From the NCBI RefSeq assembly GCF_902497745.1, contig NZ_CABVHJ010000016.1:31887-95886 (forward strand): 64,000 bases of DNA, written 5' to 3'. Shown piece after piece: positions 1-7,842 of this stretch. The notes below the pieces were generated by a model that made no database searches, had not been told where the DNA came from, and was given only the letters and a program-made list of their open reading frames with translations. Each line of letters begins with the position of its first letter. Within the stretch, counting starts at the first letter, position 1. Both the position numbers and the translations under genes were made by a program. This stretch comes from Pseudomonas fluorescens. Its GTDB lineage: Bacteria > Pseudomonadota > Gammaproteobacteria > Pseudomonadales > Pseudomonadaceae.

Positions 1-2
1 CA

Positions 3-27
3 TTCGCGAGCAAGCTCGCTCCCACAA
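3..27. repeat. REP element, GTGGGAGCGAGC family (single copy)
   Basis: The stretch TTCGCGAGCAAGCTCGCTCC plus CCACA is one copy of the short palindromic repeat that recurs at 1602-1694 and 58204-58312. It sits at the window edge, so a partner copy to the left cannot be excluded. Together with the pair at 1602-1694 it brackets the binding-protein gene. Confidence 0.75.
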
Positions 28-152
28 TGGACCTCGCAATGCTCTGAAACCTGTACGCATTCGATAGCGCCTGATCGCTGCAAAGCCCTTCCCTACGTTC
101 ACCCCACAAAAGTCCAGTGCAAAAAAGTATCGATAAAAGTGCTAGGGATGAT

Positions 153-181
153 TTGTCAGCCCTGCGATTGAAGGCTGTAAT
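153..181 (+). promoter_or_regulatory. Probable sigma-70 promoter of the mtlE-like gene
   Basis: TTGTCA at 153-158 and TGTAAT at 176-181 are separated by 17 bases, upstream of the binding-protein start at 267. This is the best -35/-10 pair in the leader. No operator was recognised. Confidence 0.45.
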
Positions 182-266
182 CAGTGCACATTCTTCCAGT
201 CGTCGGAAGACACAAAAACAATAACTGTCCTTCTGTAACCCACCGGGTGCAGAAAAGGAGTGCACG

Positions 267-1577
267 ATGCAACCCACTGCAAAAGCTCTGCTTGCCCTCA
301 CCTGCATGACCCTCAGCAGCGTCAGCCTTGGCGCCCAGACCCTGACCATCGCCACCGTCAACAACAGCGACATGATCCGCATGCAAAAGCTCTCGAAAAC
401 CTTCGAGACCGAGCATCCGGACATCAAGCTCAATTGGGTGGTGCTGGAGGAAAACGTTCTGCGCCAACGCCTGACCACCGACATCGCCACTCAGGGCGGG
501 CAGTTCGACGTATTGACTATCGGCATGTACGAAGCCGCACTGTGGGGCGCCAAAGGCTGGCTGGAACCGATGAAGGATCTGCCGGCCAGTTATGCCCTCG
601 ACGACGTGTTCCCTTCAGTGCGCGAGGGCCTGTCGGTCAAGGGTTCGCTGTACGCCCTGCCGTTCTATGCGGAAAGCTCGATCACTTATTACCGCACCGA
701 CCTGTTCAAGGATGCCGGCCTGACCATGCCCGAGCGTCCGACCTGGGAGCAGATCGCCGGTTTCGCCGAAAAACTCACCCACAAAGACAAAGAGCAGTAC
801 GGCATCTGCCTGCGTGGCAAGGCCGGCTGGGGCGAGAACATGGCGCTGATCACCACCGTCGCCAACGCCTACGGCGCGCGCTGGTTCGATGAGCAGTGGA
901 AGCCGGAATTCAGCGGGCCGGAATGGAAAAACGCGCTGAACTTCTACGTCGACACCATGAAGAAATCCGGCCCGCCGGGCGCGTCCAGCAATGGTTTCAA
1001 CGAAAACCTCGCGCTCTTCAACAGCGGCAAATGCGCGATGTGGGTCGATGCCAGCGTCGCCGGCTCGTTCGTCACCGACAAGACCCAGAGCAAGGTTGCT
1101 GATCACGTCGGCTTCACTTTCGCCCCGCATCAGGTGACTGACAAAGGCTCGGCCTGGCTGTATTCGTGGGCACTGGCGATTCCGACCAGTTCCAAAGCCA
1201 AGGATGCCGCAAAAGAGTTCAGCGCCTGGGCGACTTCCAAAGAGTACGGCGAGCTGGTAGCCAAGACTGACGGCATTGCCAACGTACCGCCAGGCACTCG
1301 CGCCTCGACCTACAGCGACGCTTACATGAGCGCCGCGCCGTTCGCCAAGGTCACGCTGGAATCACTGAAGGCGGCTGATCCAGGCAAACCAACGCTGAAG
1401 CCAGTGCCATACATTGGCATTCAACTGGTGACCATTCCTGAGTTCCAGGCCGTGGGTACCCAGGTCGGCAAGCTGTTCTCGGCGGCGCTGATCGGCCAGA
1501 CCACGGTGGATCAAGCCCTGGCCGCTGCCCAGCAAACCACTGAACGCGAGATGAAGCGCGCCGGTTATCCCAAGTAA
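267..1577 (+). CDS. ABC transporter periplasmic binding protein, mannitol/polyol type (MtlE-like)
   Basis: Family 1 extracellular solute-binding protein of 436 residues. Residues 1 to about 23 form a Sec signal peptide, followed by the mature start QTLTIATVNNSDM, which resembles the mannitol/sorbitol/arabitol binding protein MtlE of P. fluorescens (recalled similarity, not searched). It would capture a sugar alcohol in the periplasm and hand it to a membrane permease. The start is supported by AAGGAG 8 bases upstream of ATG. Unusually, no permease, ATPase or dehydrogenase gene follows: the next gene is nadC, after a repeat pair. The substrate is inferred from resemblance only; other polyols or disaccharides are possible. 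Confidence 0.8.
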   Translation: MQPTAKALLALTCMTLSSVSLGAQTLTIATVNNSDMIRMQKLSKTFETEHPDIKLNWVVLEENVLRQRLTTDIATQGGQFDVLTIGMYEAALWGAKGWLEPMKDLPASYALDDVFPSVREGLSVKGSLYALPFYAESSITYYRTDLFKDAGLTMPERPTWEQIAGFAEKLTHKDKEQYGICLRGKAGWGENMALITTVANAYGARWFDEQWKPEFSGPEWKNALNFYVDTMKKSGPPGASSNGFNENLALFNSGKCAMWVDASVAGSFVTDKTQSKVADHVGFTFAPHQVTDKGSAWLYSWALAIPTSSKAKDAAKEFSAWATSKEYGELVAKTDGIANVPPGTRASTYSDAYMSAAPFAKVTLESLKAADPGKPTLKPVPYIGIQLVTIPEFQAVGTQVGKLFSAALIGQTTVDQALAAAQQTTEREMKRAGYPK

Positions 1578-1601
1578 CCGCTGAACGACTTGCTCCTGCC
1601 T

Positions 1602-1694
1602 CCTGTGGGAGCGAGCTTGCTCGCGAAGGCGATCTGTCAGTGACATTGTTGGTGACTAACACTGCGCTTTCGCGAGCAGGCTTGCTCCCACAGG
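1602..1694. repeat. Inverted pair of REP elements (REPIN-like)
   Basis: CCTGTGGGAGCGAGCTTGCT at 1602-1621 and the inverted partner ending CAGG at 1694 are separated by about 40 bases, so the whole unit can fold into a long hairpin. It starts 25 bases after the binding-protein stop, where permease genes would be expected in a mannitol operon. Confidence 0.85.
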
Positions 1695-1884
1695 TCTCAA
1701 CAACTTTGGCTGCATCACACGTCAAAGCTATGACGTCAAATGCAAGGCGAATTATCTTTCATAACTTGCACCCGGCGCCATAGCCGTCAGGGTTTCCCCT
1801 ATACCGCCCCTTTCAGTGACCACGCCTGGCCGGGTTTGCTCAAAGAAAATCGACCGGATGCAGGCTGGCACGCGCGTTCTCGCC

Positions 1885-1914
1885 TTGGGTTGGCTCGTGT
1901 CATGCCCCTATAAT
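1885..1914 (+). promoter_or_regulatory. Probable nadC promoter
   Basis: TTGGGT at 1885-1890 and a consensus TATAAT at 1909-1914, 18 bases apart, lie 27 bases upstream of the nadC ATG. The leader is therefore short. This also argues against any start upstream of 1942. Confidence 0.6.
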
Positions 1915-1941
1915 CGAACCACTTTGTTTGTGGAGCCCGTT

Positions 1942-2790
1942 ATGCCGAATCTACGTCTCGCCGACTTGACCGCCGAAATCGAAGCCAACGTGCGCCGTGC
2001 GTTACTCGAAGACATCGGCAGCGGCGACATTACCGCGCAACTGATCCCGGCCGAACGCCTGGCCAAAGCCACCATCATCACTCGCGACGCGGCCGTTATC
2101 TGCGGCACTGCCTGGGTCGATGCGGTGTTTCGTCAGCTTGATCCGCGGGTGGCGGTGCATTGGCAAGTGGTCGATGGCGAGCGGGTAAAGCCCAATCAAC
2201 CGTTATTTCATCTCGAAGGCCCGGCCCGTTCGCTGCTGACCGGTGAACGCAGTGCGCTGAATTTTCTGCAATTGCTTTCCGGCGTAGCTACGCGCGCGCA
2301 GTACCTTGCCGATTTCGTCGGCACCACTCAGGTCAAACTGCTCGACACCCGCAAGACTCTGCCGGGTCTGCGTCTGGCACAGAAATACGCGGTGACCTGC
2401 GGTGGCTGCCACAACCATCGCATCGGTCTGTACGACGCATTCCTGATCAAGGAAAACCACATCGCCGCCAGCGGTGGCATTTCGCAGGCGATTGCCGCCG
2501 CGCACAAGATTGCCCCGGGCAAACCGGTGGAAGTCGAAGTGGAAAGTCTGGAGGAGCTGAAAGAGGCACTGGCCGCCGGCGCCGACATCATCATGCTCGA
2601 CGAACTGAGCCTGGATGACATGCGCGAAGCCGTGCGTCTGAACGGCGGCAAGGCGAAGCTGGAGGCCAGCGGCGGTATCAACGAAAGCACGCTGCTGCCG
2701 ATCGCCGAAACCGGGGTGGATTACATTTCGATTGGCGCAATGACCAAGGATGTCAAAGCGGTGGATCTGTCGATGCGCCTCAGTCTCTGA
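1942..2790 (+). CDS. nadC: Nicotinate-nucleotide pyrophosphorylase (carboxylating)
   Basis: Quinolinate phosphoribosyltransferase, 282 residues, the normal family length. It converts quinolinate and PRPP to nicotinate mononucleotide, CO2 and pyrophosphate in cytosolic NAD synthesis. Visible family motifs include LLTGERSALNFLQLLSG, the DTRKTLPGLR segment, KYAVTCGGCHNHR, LIKENH and the C-terminal EASGGI and ISIGA phosphate-binding loops. The frame is open upstream, but the ATG at 1942 follows a TATAAT at 1909-1914 and gives the canonical N-terminus MPNLRLADL. It appears monocistronic, ending in a strong hairpin terminator shared with the convergent gene. Confidence 0.96.
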   Translation: MPNLRLADLTAEIEANVRRALLEDIGSGDITAQLIPAERLAKATIITRDAAVICGTAWVDAVFRQLDPRVAVHWQVVDGERVKPNQPLFHLEGPARSLLTGERSALNFLQLLSGVATRAQYLADFVGTTQVKLLDTRKTLPGLRLAQKYAVTCGGCHNHRIGLYDAFLIKENHIAASGGISQAIAAAHKIAPGKPVEVEVESLEELKEALAAGADIIMLDELSLDDMREAVRLNGGKAKLEASGGINESTLLPIAETGVDYISIGAMTKDVKAVDLSMRLSL

Positions 2791-2801
2791 AGGCTGCGCG
2801 C

Positions 2802-2839
2802 AAAAAAAAACGCCAGCCCGGTTGAGGCTGGCGTTTTTG
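2802..2839. terminator. Bidirectional terminator nadC / DUF6388-like gene
   Basis: Stem CGCCAGCC / GGCTGGCG (2811-2833) is flanked by A9 on the left and a T-rich tract on the right, so it can stop transcripts from both convergent genes. Confidence 0.9.
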
Positions 2840-2841
2840 TT

Positions 2842-3147
2842 TCAGACCACCAGATTATTCATCTCGCAGTACTCTTCCCAATCGACACCCAGCACTTCGG
2901 CCGCCTCTTTGTGCAGCACAAGGCGCTGCGCCTCGAACTCCTCCGGCGTGCTCGTGTACTTGAGCGTCAGTTCCCACGGCTGCAGGCCCTGGGCTTCGGC
3001 TTCATCTTCGAAGGCCCACTGGATCTGGTCTTTCTGATCGTCGGGACTGAGATCCTTGATCTCTTCCAGCAGTTGGGGCGCATCAAGCTTGTACTTTTCC
3101 AGCGCTTGTTCGTGGCGTTGCTCTTGGGTCAATTCTTTCACGGTCAT
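2842..3147 (-). CDS. Small acidic protein, DUF6388-like
   Basis: Cytosolic protein of about 101 residues, rich in Glu, Asp and Gln, predicted mostly helical, with no signal peptide or membrane segment. The motif EDEAEAQGLQPWELTLKYTS resembles small pseudomonad proteins grouped as DUF6388 (family assignment from memory). No function is known. The start is uncertain: ATG at 3147 gives MTVKELTQEQ; an in-frame ATG at 3165 adds six residues, and neither has a strong ribosome binding site. It converges on nadC with a shared terminator. Confidence 0.65.
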   Translation of the reverse strand: MTVKELTQEQRHEQALEKYKLDAPQLLEEIKDLSPDDQKDQIQWAFEDEAEAQGLQPWELTLKYTSTPEEFEAQRLVLHKEAAEVLGVDWEEYCEMNNLVV

Positions 3148-3388
3148 GGCGTTCTCGCTGATCATAGGAATGGAGGATGGATCTGGATCATCAAGGATCT
3201 CTCTGACGCGGATTGTCCGGCCTTCGGAACCATTCGGGATCATCTGAAAACTGCTGGGCGATGCTCATGCAGGCACCGAATATAGGACGTTTGCATGACG
3301 AATTACACGGCTCTTTACATCTCTCCCACAAAAAGCTGACCTGCGGAACATAAATCCGCCTGGCGATAAGTGAGAGTGATGAAGAAGG

Positions 3389-3464
3389 TGGTGCCCGAGA
3401 CAGGAATCGAACCTGCGACCTTCGCGTTACGAGTGCGCTGCTCTACCGGCTGAGCTACACGGGC
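3389..3464 (-). tRNA. tRNA-Thr (anticodon CGT)
   Basis: The minus strand folds as a 76-base cloverleaf starting GCCCGTG and ending CACCA with CCA encoded. The anticodon loop is CTCGTAA, so CGT, reading ACG. D arm GCTC/GAGC and T arm GCAGG TTCGATT CCTGT are clear. One T:T mismatch sits in the acceptor stem. It resembles E. coli thrW. Confidence 0.95.
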
Positions 3465-3500
3465 GGTGGGCTAAACCTAGCACCGGTTTTCACAAAAGCA

Positions 3501-3570
3501 AAGATCGCAGCCAGCGGTAGATCGGGTTATCACAGCGCTTTTGTTGGAGCTGCCGCAGACTGCGATCTTT
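3501..3570. repeat. Degenerate inverted repeat, GTAGGAGCTGCC family
   Basis: AAGATCGCAGCC at 3501-3512 and GGAGCTGCCGCAGACTGCGATCTT ending at 3569 are inverted arms related to the elements at 35717-35792 and 61746-61836. The left arm is eroded (CAGCGG in place of TTCGGC). Confidence 0.7.
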
Positions 3571-3587
3571 GGATCTTTATGCCAGAC

Positions 3588-3627
3588 AAAAAAATGCCCC
3601 GCCGTTTTCACGGCGGGGCATTTTTAT
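3588..3627 (-). terminator. pnp terminator
   Basis: Stem ATGCCCCGCCG / CGGCGGGGCAT with a T-rich tail on the minus strand lies 22 bases after the pnp stop. A and T tracts on both sides would also let it stop plus-strand transcripts. Confidence 0.9.
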
Positions 3628-3648
3628 TGCGCGAACGCTTTGGGCTGA

Positions 3649-5754
3649 TTAAACGCCCGAAGCCTTGGCCGCTGCCACGTCTTTGATGGACAGCTTGATA
3701 CGGCCGCGGTTGTCCACGTCCAGTACCAGCACTTCCACTTCCTGGCCTTCTTTCAGGATGTCGGTCACTTTCTCTACGCGAGCGTCGCTCAGCATCGAGA
3801 TGTGTACCAGACCGTCCTTGCCCGGCAGGATGTTGACGAATGCGCCGAAGTCGACGATGCGCTCAACCTTGCCGACGTAGATCTTGCCGATCTCGGCTTC
3901 AGCGGTGATGCCCAGAACGCGCTGACGTGCAGCTTCTGCAGCTTCCTTGGTTTCGCCGAAGATCTTGATCGAACCGTCGTCTTCGATGTCGATCGAAGCC
4001 TTGGTTTCTTCGCAGATCGCACGGATGGTCGCGCCACCTTTACCGATAACGTCACGGATTTTGTCGGTGTCGATTTTCATCGCGATCATGGTCGGAGCGT
4101 TGGCCGACAGTTCGGTACGCGACTGGCCGATGATCTGGTTCATCTGACCGAGGATGTTCAGGCGCGCTTCCAGGGCTTGGCCCAGAGCGATCTCCATGAT
4201 TTCTTCGGTGATGCCTTTGATCTTGATGTCCATCTGCAGCGCGGTAACACCTTTGGCGGTACCGGCCACTTTGAAGTCCATGTCGCCCAGGTGGTCTTCG
4301 TCACCAAGGATGTCGGTCAGGACGGCGAATTTCTCGCCTTCTTTAACCAGACCCATGGCGATACCGGCAACCGGCGCCTTCATCGGCACACCAGCGTCCA
4401 TCAGGGCCAGGGAAGCGCCGCAAACGGAAGCCATCGAACTCGAACCGTTGGATTCGGTGATTTCCGAAACCACACGGATGGTGTACGGGAACACGTCAGC
4501 GGCTGGCAGCATGGCCGAAACCGAACGACGGGCCAGACGGCCGTGACCGATTTCACGACGACCAGCACCACCCATGCGACCACACTCGCCCACCGAGAAC
4601 GGAGGGAAGTTGTAGTGCAGCATGAACGGGTCTTTTTTCTCGCCTTCCAGGGTGTCCAGCAGTTGTGCATCACGGGCAGTGCCCAGTGTTGCAACGACCA
4701 GAGCCTGGGTTTCACCACGGGTGAACAGCGCCGAACCGTGAGTCTTCGGCAGAACGCCGACTTCGATGTTCAGCGGACGTACGGTTTTGGTGTCGCGACC
4801 GTCGATACGTGGCTTACCGTTAACGATGTTTTCGCGAACGGTGCGGTATTCGATTTCGCCGAAAGCAGCTTTGACTTCGCTGGACGAAGGCAGGCCTTCT
4901 TCACCGGACAGCTTGGCAACGACTTGATCCTTCAGCTCACCCAGACGCGCATAACGGTCAGCCTTGACGGTGATGGTGTAAGCCTGGGAGATCGCTTCGC
5001 CGAACTCGGCACGGATAGCGCCCAGCAGTTCGGTGGCTTCTGGAGCAGGCGCCCAGGTCCAGGTTGGCTTGGCAGCTTCAGCGGCCAGTTCTTTAACGGC
5101 GTTGATCACCACCTGGAACTCGTCGTGAGCAAACAGTACCGCGCCCAGCATCTGGTCTTCGGTCAGCTCTTTGGCTTCCGATTCAACCATCAGTACGGCG
5201 TCCGAAGTACCGGCAACGACCATGTCCAGGCTCGAAGCAGCTTGCTGCTCGTAAGTCGGGTTCAGCAGGTAGCCGGTGCTTTCGTGGAAGGCAACGCGAG
5301 CGGCGCCGATCGGGCCGTCAAACGGGATGCCCGAGATGGCCAGGGCAGCCGAGGTACCGATCATCGCAGCGATGTCCGGATCGGTCTTCTTGCTGGTGGA
5401 AACGACGGTGCAGACAACCTGCACTTCGTTCATGAAGCCTTCTGGGAACAGCGGACGGATCGGACGGTCGATCAGTCGGGAAGTCAGGGTTTCTTTTTCG
5501 GAAGGACGGCCTTCACGCTTGAAGAAACCGCCAGGGATCTTACCGGCAGCGTAAGTCTTTTCCTGGTAGTGAACCGACAGAGGGAAGAAGCCCTTGCCCG
5601 GATCAGCTTGTTTTGCACCGACTACAGTCACCAACACGCTGACGTCGTCGTCAACGGTGACCAATACTGCGCCGGAGGCCTGACGGGCGATACGGCCAGT
5701 CTCGAGGGTAACGGTCGATTGACCGAACTGGAATTTTTTGATTACCGGGTTCAC
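3649..5754 (-). CDS. pnp: Polynucleotide phosphorylase
   Basis: 3'-to-5' phosphorolytic exoribonuclease, 701 residues, the usual gamma-proteobacterial length. Order of domains: first RNase PH-like domain (about 1-145), helical linker, second catalytic RNase PH domain (about 310-540), KH domain with IRDVIGKGGATIRAI (about 555-615) and S1 domain with KIYVGKVERIVDFGAFV (about 620-690). It degrades mRNA and works with RNase E. It follows rpsO on the same strand after a 193-base spacer containing a hairpin at 5892-5907, reminiscent of the RNase III-processed pnp leader of E. coli through which PNPase represses itself; that regulation is inferred here. Confidence 0.98.
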   Translation of the reverse strand: MNPVIKKFQFGQSTVTLETGRIARQASGAVLVTVDDDVSVLVTVVGAKQADPGKGFFPLSVHYQEKTYAAGKIPGGFFKREGRPSEKETLTSRLIDRPIRPLFPEGFMNEVQVVCTVVSTSKKTDPDIAAMIGTSAALAISGIPFDGPIGAARVAFHESTGYLLNPTYEQQAASSLDMVVAGTSDAVLMVESEAKELTEDQMLGAVLFAHDEFQVVINAVKELAAEAAKPTWTWAPAPEATELLGAIRAEFGEAISQAYTITVKADRYARLGELKDQVVAKLSGEEGLPSSSEVKAAFGEIEYRTVRENIVNGKPRIDGRDTKTVRPLNIEVGVLPKTHGSALFTRGETQALVVATLGTARDAQLLDTLEGEKKDPFMLHYNFPPFSVGECGRMGGAGRREIGHGRLARRSVSAMLPAADVFPYTIRVVSEITESNGSSSMASVCGASLALMDAGVPMKAPVAGIAMGLVKEGEKFAVLTDILGDEDHLGDMDFKVAGTAKGVTALQMDIKIKGITEEIMEIALGQALEARLNILGQMNQIIGQSRTELSANAPTMIAMKIDTDKIRDVIGKGGATIRAICEETKASIDIEDDGSIKIFGETKEAAEAARQRVLGITAEAEIGKIYVGKVERIVDFGAFVNILPGKDGLVHISMLSDARVEKVTDILKEGQEVEVLVLDVDNRGRIKLSIKDVAAAKASGV

Positions 5755-5891
5755 GGTGTCCTACCTTCTTTGTGGCTCTTGGGGGAACTGGTTTCTTGCG
5801 AATTCTTGGGCAATGTCGGGAATCGGCCCAACCCTTGTCCAGGGTAAAACGTGTATCCAGATAAAACTTGAGGCTGGGAGCCTGCAAGGCG

Positions 5892-5907
5892 CCAGCGGTA
5901 AACCGCT
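5892..5907 (-). promoter_or_regulatory. Hairpin in the pnp leader
   Basis: The palindrome CAGCGGTAAACCGCTG lies between rpsO and pnp, about 140 bases before the pnp start. A second small stem (AGGCT/AGCCT) lies beside it at 5871-5883. It could be an RNase III processing or attenuation structure as in E. coli rpsO-pnp. Confidence 0.45.
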
Positions 5908-5947
5908 GACGTCCGACAGACCACCAACCTCATAGCGCAATCGCTGA

Positions 5948-6217
5948 TTAGCGACGCAGACCCAGGCGAGCGATCAGAGCGCTGTAACGGCTCACGTCCT
6001 TGCCTTTCAGGTAGTCCAGCAGCTTGCGACGCTGGTTTACCATGCGGATCAGACCACGACGGGAGTGGTGATCTTTACCGTTGGCCTTGAAGTGACCTTG
6101 CAGTTTGTTGATGTTGTGGGTCAGCAGTGCAACTTGCACTTCTGGCGAACCAGTGTCACCAACAGCTTGCTGGTAGTCAGCAACGATTTGAGCTTTTTCT
6201 TGAACGTCGAGAGCCAT
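5948..6217 (-). CDS. rpsO: 30S ribosomal protein S15
   Basis: 89 residues, full length. S15 binds 16S rRNA early in small-subunit assembly. The sequence contains the conserved HHSRRGLIRMVNQRRKLLDYL helix region and ends in ALIARLGLRR. The start ATG at 6217 follows AAAAGGAT. The leader carries two close hairpins (GTTTC-AAA-GAAAC at 6242-6254 and CAGGGA-CAAA-TCCCTG at 6269-6284), a plausible site for S15 feedback on its own mRNA as known in E. coli. It lies 142 bases after truB on the same strand. Confidence 0.98.
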   Translation of the reverse strand: MALDVQEKAQIVADYQQAVGDTGSPEVQVALLTHNINKLQGHFKANGKDHHSRRGLIRMVNQRRKLLDYLKGKDVSRYSALIARLGLRR

Positions 6218-6241
6218 GAGGCAATCCTTTTATCAGGAAGC

Positions 6242-6284
6242 TGTTTCAAAGAAACAACTTCAACAGGCCAGGGACAAATCCCTG
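6242..6284 (-). promoter_or_regulatory. Structured rpsO leader (possible S15 autoregulation site)
   Basis: Two tandem stems, GTTTCAAAGAAAC (6242-6254) and CAGGGACAAATCCCTG (6269-6284), lie within 70 bases upstream of the rpsO start. S15 autocontrol through a leader structure is established in E. coli; whether these stems do it here is inference. Confidence 0.4.
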
Positions 6285-6359
6285 TATCTATAAATGAGTA
6301 GTGACCGTGCCTGTTAACAGCCACACTCGCCGACCTGCTGTTACACAGGCCGGTTCCGG

Positions 6360-7277
6360 TCATTCTGACCGAATCAGTCGACGTGGCGCGATACGCCCGT
6401 CTTCGCTCACTTCACCGATACCGATGAAGCGACCATTGTGATCCTGTACCCGTACCATGCCGAACTTCGGAGCATCCGGGGCACGTACTGGCTGGCCGTT
6501 GAGCCAGTAGAACGCGCTCGCTTCCGAGAAGTGCAGCAACGGCCAATCCTGCAGGCCGCTGTCCGATGGCATCAGGAAGCGGTCAACCGCTTCATTGCCG
6601 CCTTCGGCATGTACCGCTTCCAGCTCTTCGAGGGTCACCGTCTGCGCCAGGGTGAAAGGCCCGGCCTGGGTACGGCGCAATTCAGCGACGTACGCACCAC
6701 AACCGAGTTGCTCACCGATATCCTCCACGAGGGTGCGAATATAGGTGCCTTTGCTGCAATCCACCGCAAGTCGCGCAGTATCGCCTTCGAAGGCCAGTAA
6801 TTCCAAGCGCGCAATAGTAACAGAACGCGGTTCGCGCTCCACTACTTCGCCTGCACGAGCCAACTTGTAGAGCGGCTGGCCATCACGCTTGAGCGCCGAG
6901 TACATCGGCGGTATCTGACTGATTTGCCCACGAAATTTCGGCAATGCCGCTTCGACATCGGCGCGACCAACGGTCACCGGGCGCTCCTGCAAAACCTCAC
7001 CTTCGGCGTCTGCCGTGGTGGTGGTCTTACCCAGTTGCGCGAGGGTTTCATAAGCCTTGTCGGAATCGAGCAGGTACTGCGAGAACTTGGTCGCTTCGCC
7101 AAAGCACAACGGCAAGACGCCGGTGGCCAGAGGGTCGAGGCTGCCGGTGTGACCGGCCTTCTCGGCGTTGAGCAACCAGCGAACCTTCTGCAACGCGGCG
7201 TTGGAGGTGAATCCCAACGGCTTGTCGAGCAGGATGATGCCGCTGACGTTACGACGGATACGTTTGACCTGAGCCAC
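6360..7277 (-). CDS. truB: tRNA pseudouridine(55) synthase
   Basis: 305-residue TruB, which isomerises U55 to pseudouridine in the T loop of tRNAs. The catalytic Asp lies in GHTGSLDPLATGVLP (D48). The C-terminal PUA-like part is present. The start is taken as GTG at 7277: AAGGAG is 7 bases upstream and the start is 4 bases after the rbfA stop, whereas the open frame further upstream overlaps rbfA. This gives the usual N-terminus AQVKRIRRNVSGI. The gene is part of the infB-rbfA-truB-rpsO-pnp block. Confidence 0.96.
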   Translation of the reverse strand: MAQVKRIRRNVSGIILLDKPLGFTSNAALQKVRWLLNAEKAGHTGSLDPLATGVLPLCFGEATKFSQYLLDSDKAYETLAQLGKTTTTADAEGEVLQERPVTVGRADVEAALPKFRGQISQIPPMYSALKRDGQPLYKLARAGEVVEREPRSVTIARLELLAFEGDTARLAVDCSKGTYIRTLVEDIGEQLGCGAYVAELRRTQAGPFTLAQTVTLEELEAVHAEGGNEAVDRFLMPSDSGLQDWPLLHFSEASAFYWLNGQPVRAPDAPKFGMVRVQDHNGRFIGIGEVSEDGRIAPRRLIRSE

Positions 7278-7281
7278 CGAG

Positions 7282-7683
7282 TTACTCCTTGGTGTCTTCA
7301 GGTTCAGCAGCGACCGGATGCTGATTGTCTTCAGCCACCGCACGCTCGATCAGCGCCGACAGGTGCGCGCCACGCACGACGGACTCGTCGTAGTGGAAGT
7401 GCAGTTGCGGCACGCTGCGCAGTTTCATTTCACGGGCCAATTGCATGCGCAGGAAACCTGCGGCGGCGTTGAGCACCTTGATGCTTTGCGCGATGTCTTC
7501 AGCGTTGTCCTGCCCCATCACGGTGATGAAAATCTTCGCGTGACCGACGTCACGGCTGACTTCCACTGCGGTAATGGTGACCAGACCCACACGTGGATCT
7601 TTGACTTCACGACGGATCAGCTGGGCCAGCTCGCGCTGCATCTGATCGCCGATACGTTGGGTACGGCTGTATTCTTTTGCCAT
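7282..7683 (-). CDS. rbfA: 30S ribosome-binding factor A
   Basis: 133 residues, KH-fold protein that binds the 30S subunit for late 16S rRNA maturation and cold adaptation. Conserved segments are RTQRIGDQMQRELAQLIRREV and VPQLHFHYDESV. It lies 160 bases after infB, with a hairpin between them at 7738-7771, and is followed by truB after 4 bases, suggesting translational coupling. Confidence 0.97.
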   Translation of the reverse strand: MAKEYSRTQRIGDQMQRELAQLIRREVKDPRVGLVTITAVEVSRDVGHAKIFITVMGQDNAEDIAQSIKVLNAAAGFLRMQLAREMKLRSVPQLHFHYDESVVRGAHLSALIERAVAEDNQHPVAAEPEDTKE

Positions 7684-7737
7684 GATTTGTTACCTGTTAC
7701 TGCCCTGCGGTGAAACCCGCAAGGTCTGAAAGCGGCA

Positions 7738-7771
7738 AACGCCCGGCCTGACAAAAGCCAGACCGGGCGTT
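7738..7771 (-). terminator. Intra-operon hairpin between infB and rbfA
   Basis: Stem AACGCCCGG / CCGGGCGTT encloses the smaller arms CCTGAC and AGCCAGA. The minus-strand tail is only weakly T-rich (TTTGCCGCTTT), so it may be a partial terminator or mRNA stabiliser rather than a full stop. Confidence 0.55.
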
Positions 7772-7842
7772 GCGTTTAGAGTCCGGGTGATGCGCCGCAC
7801 TGTTGAGTGCGGCCGGCCATCACGGCTCCTGAAGTGCGCGAG

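Noticed and set aside
3802..5847. Open frame of about 680 codons opposite pnp
   Set aside because: It is antisense to a full-length, well-conserved gene, has His/Phe/Asp-rich composition typical of complementary frames of high-GC genes, and shows no domain.
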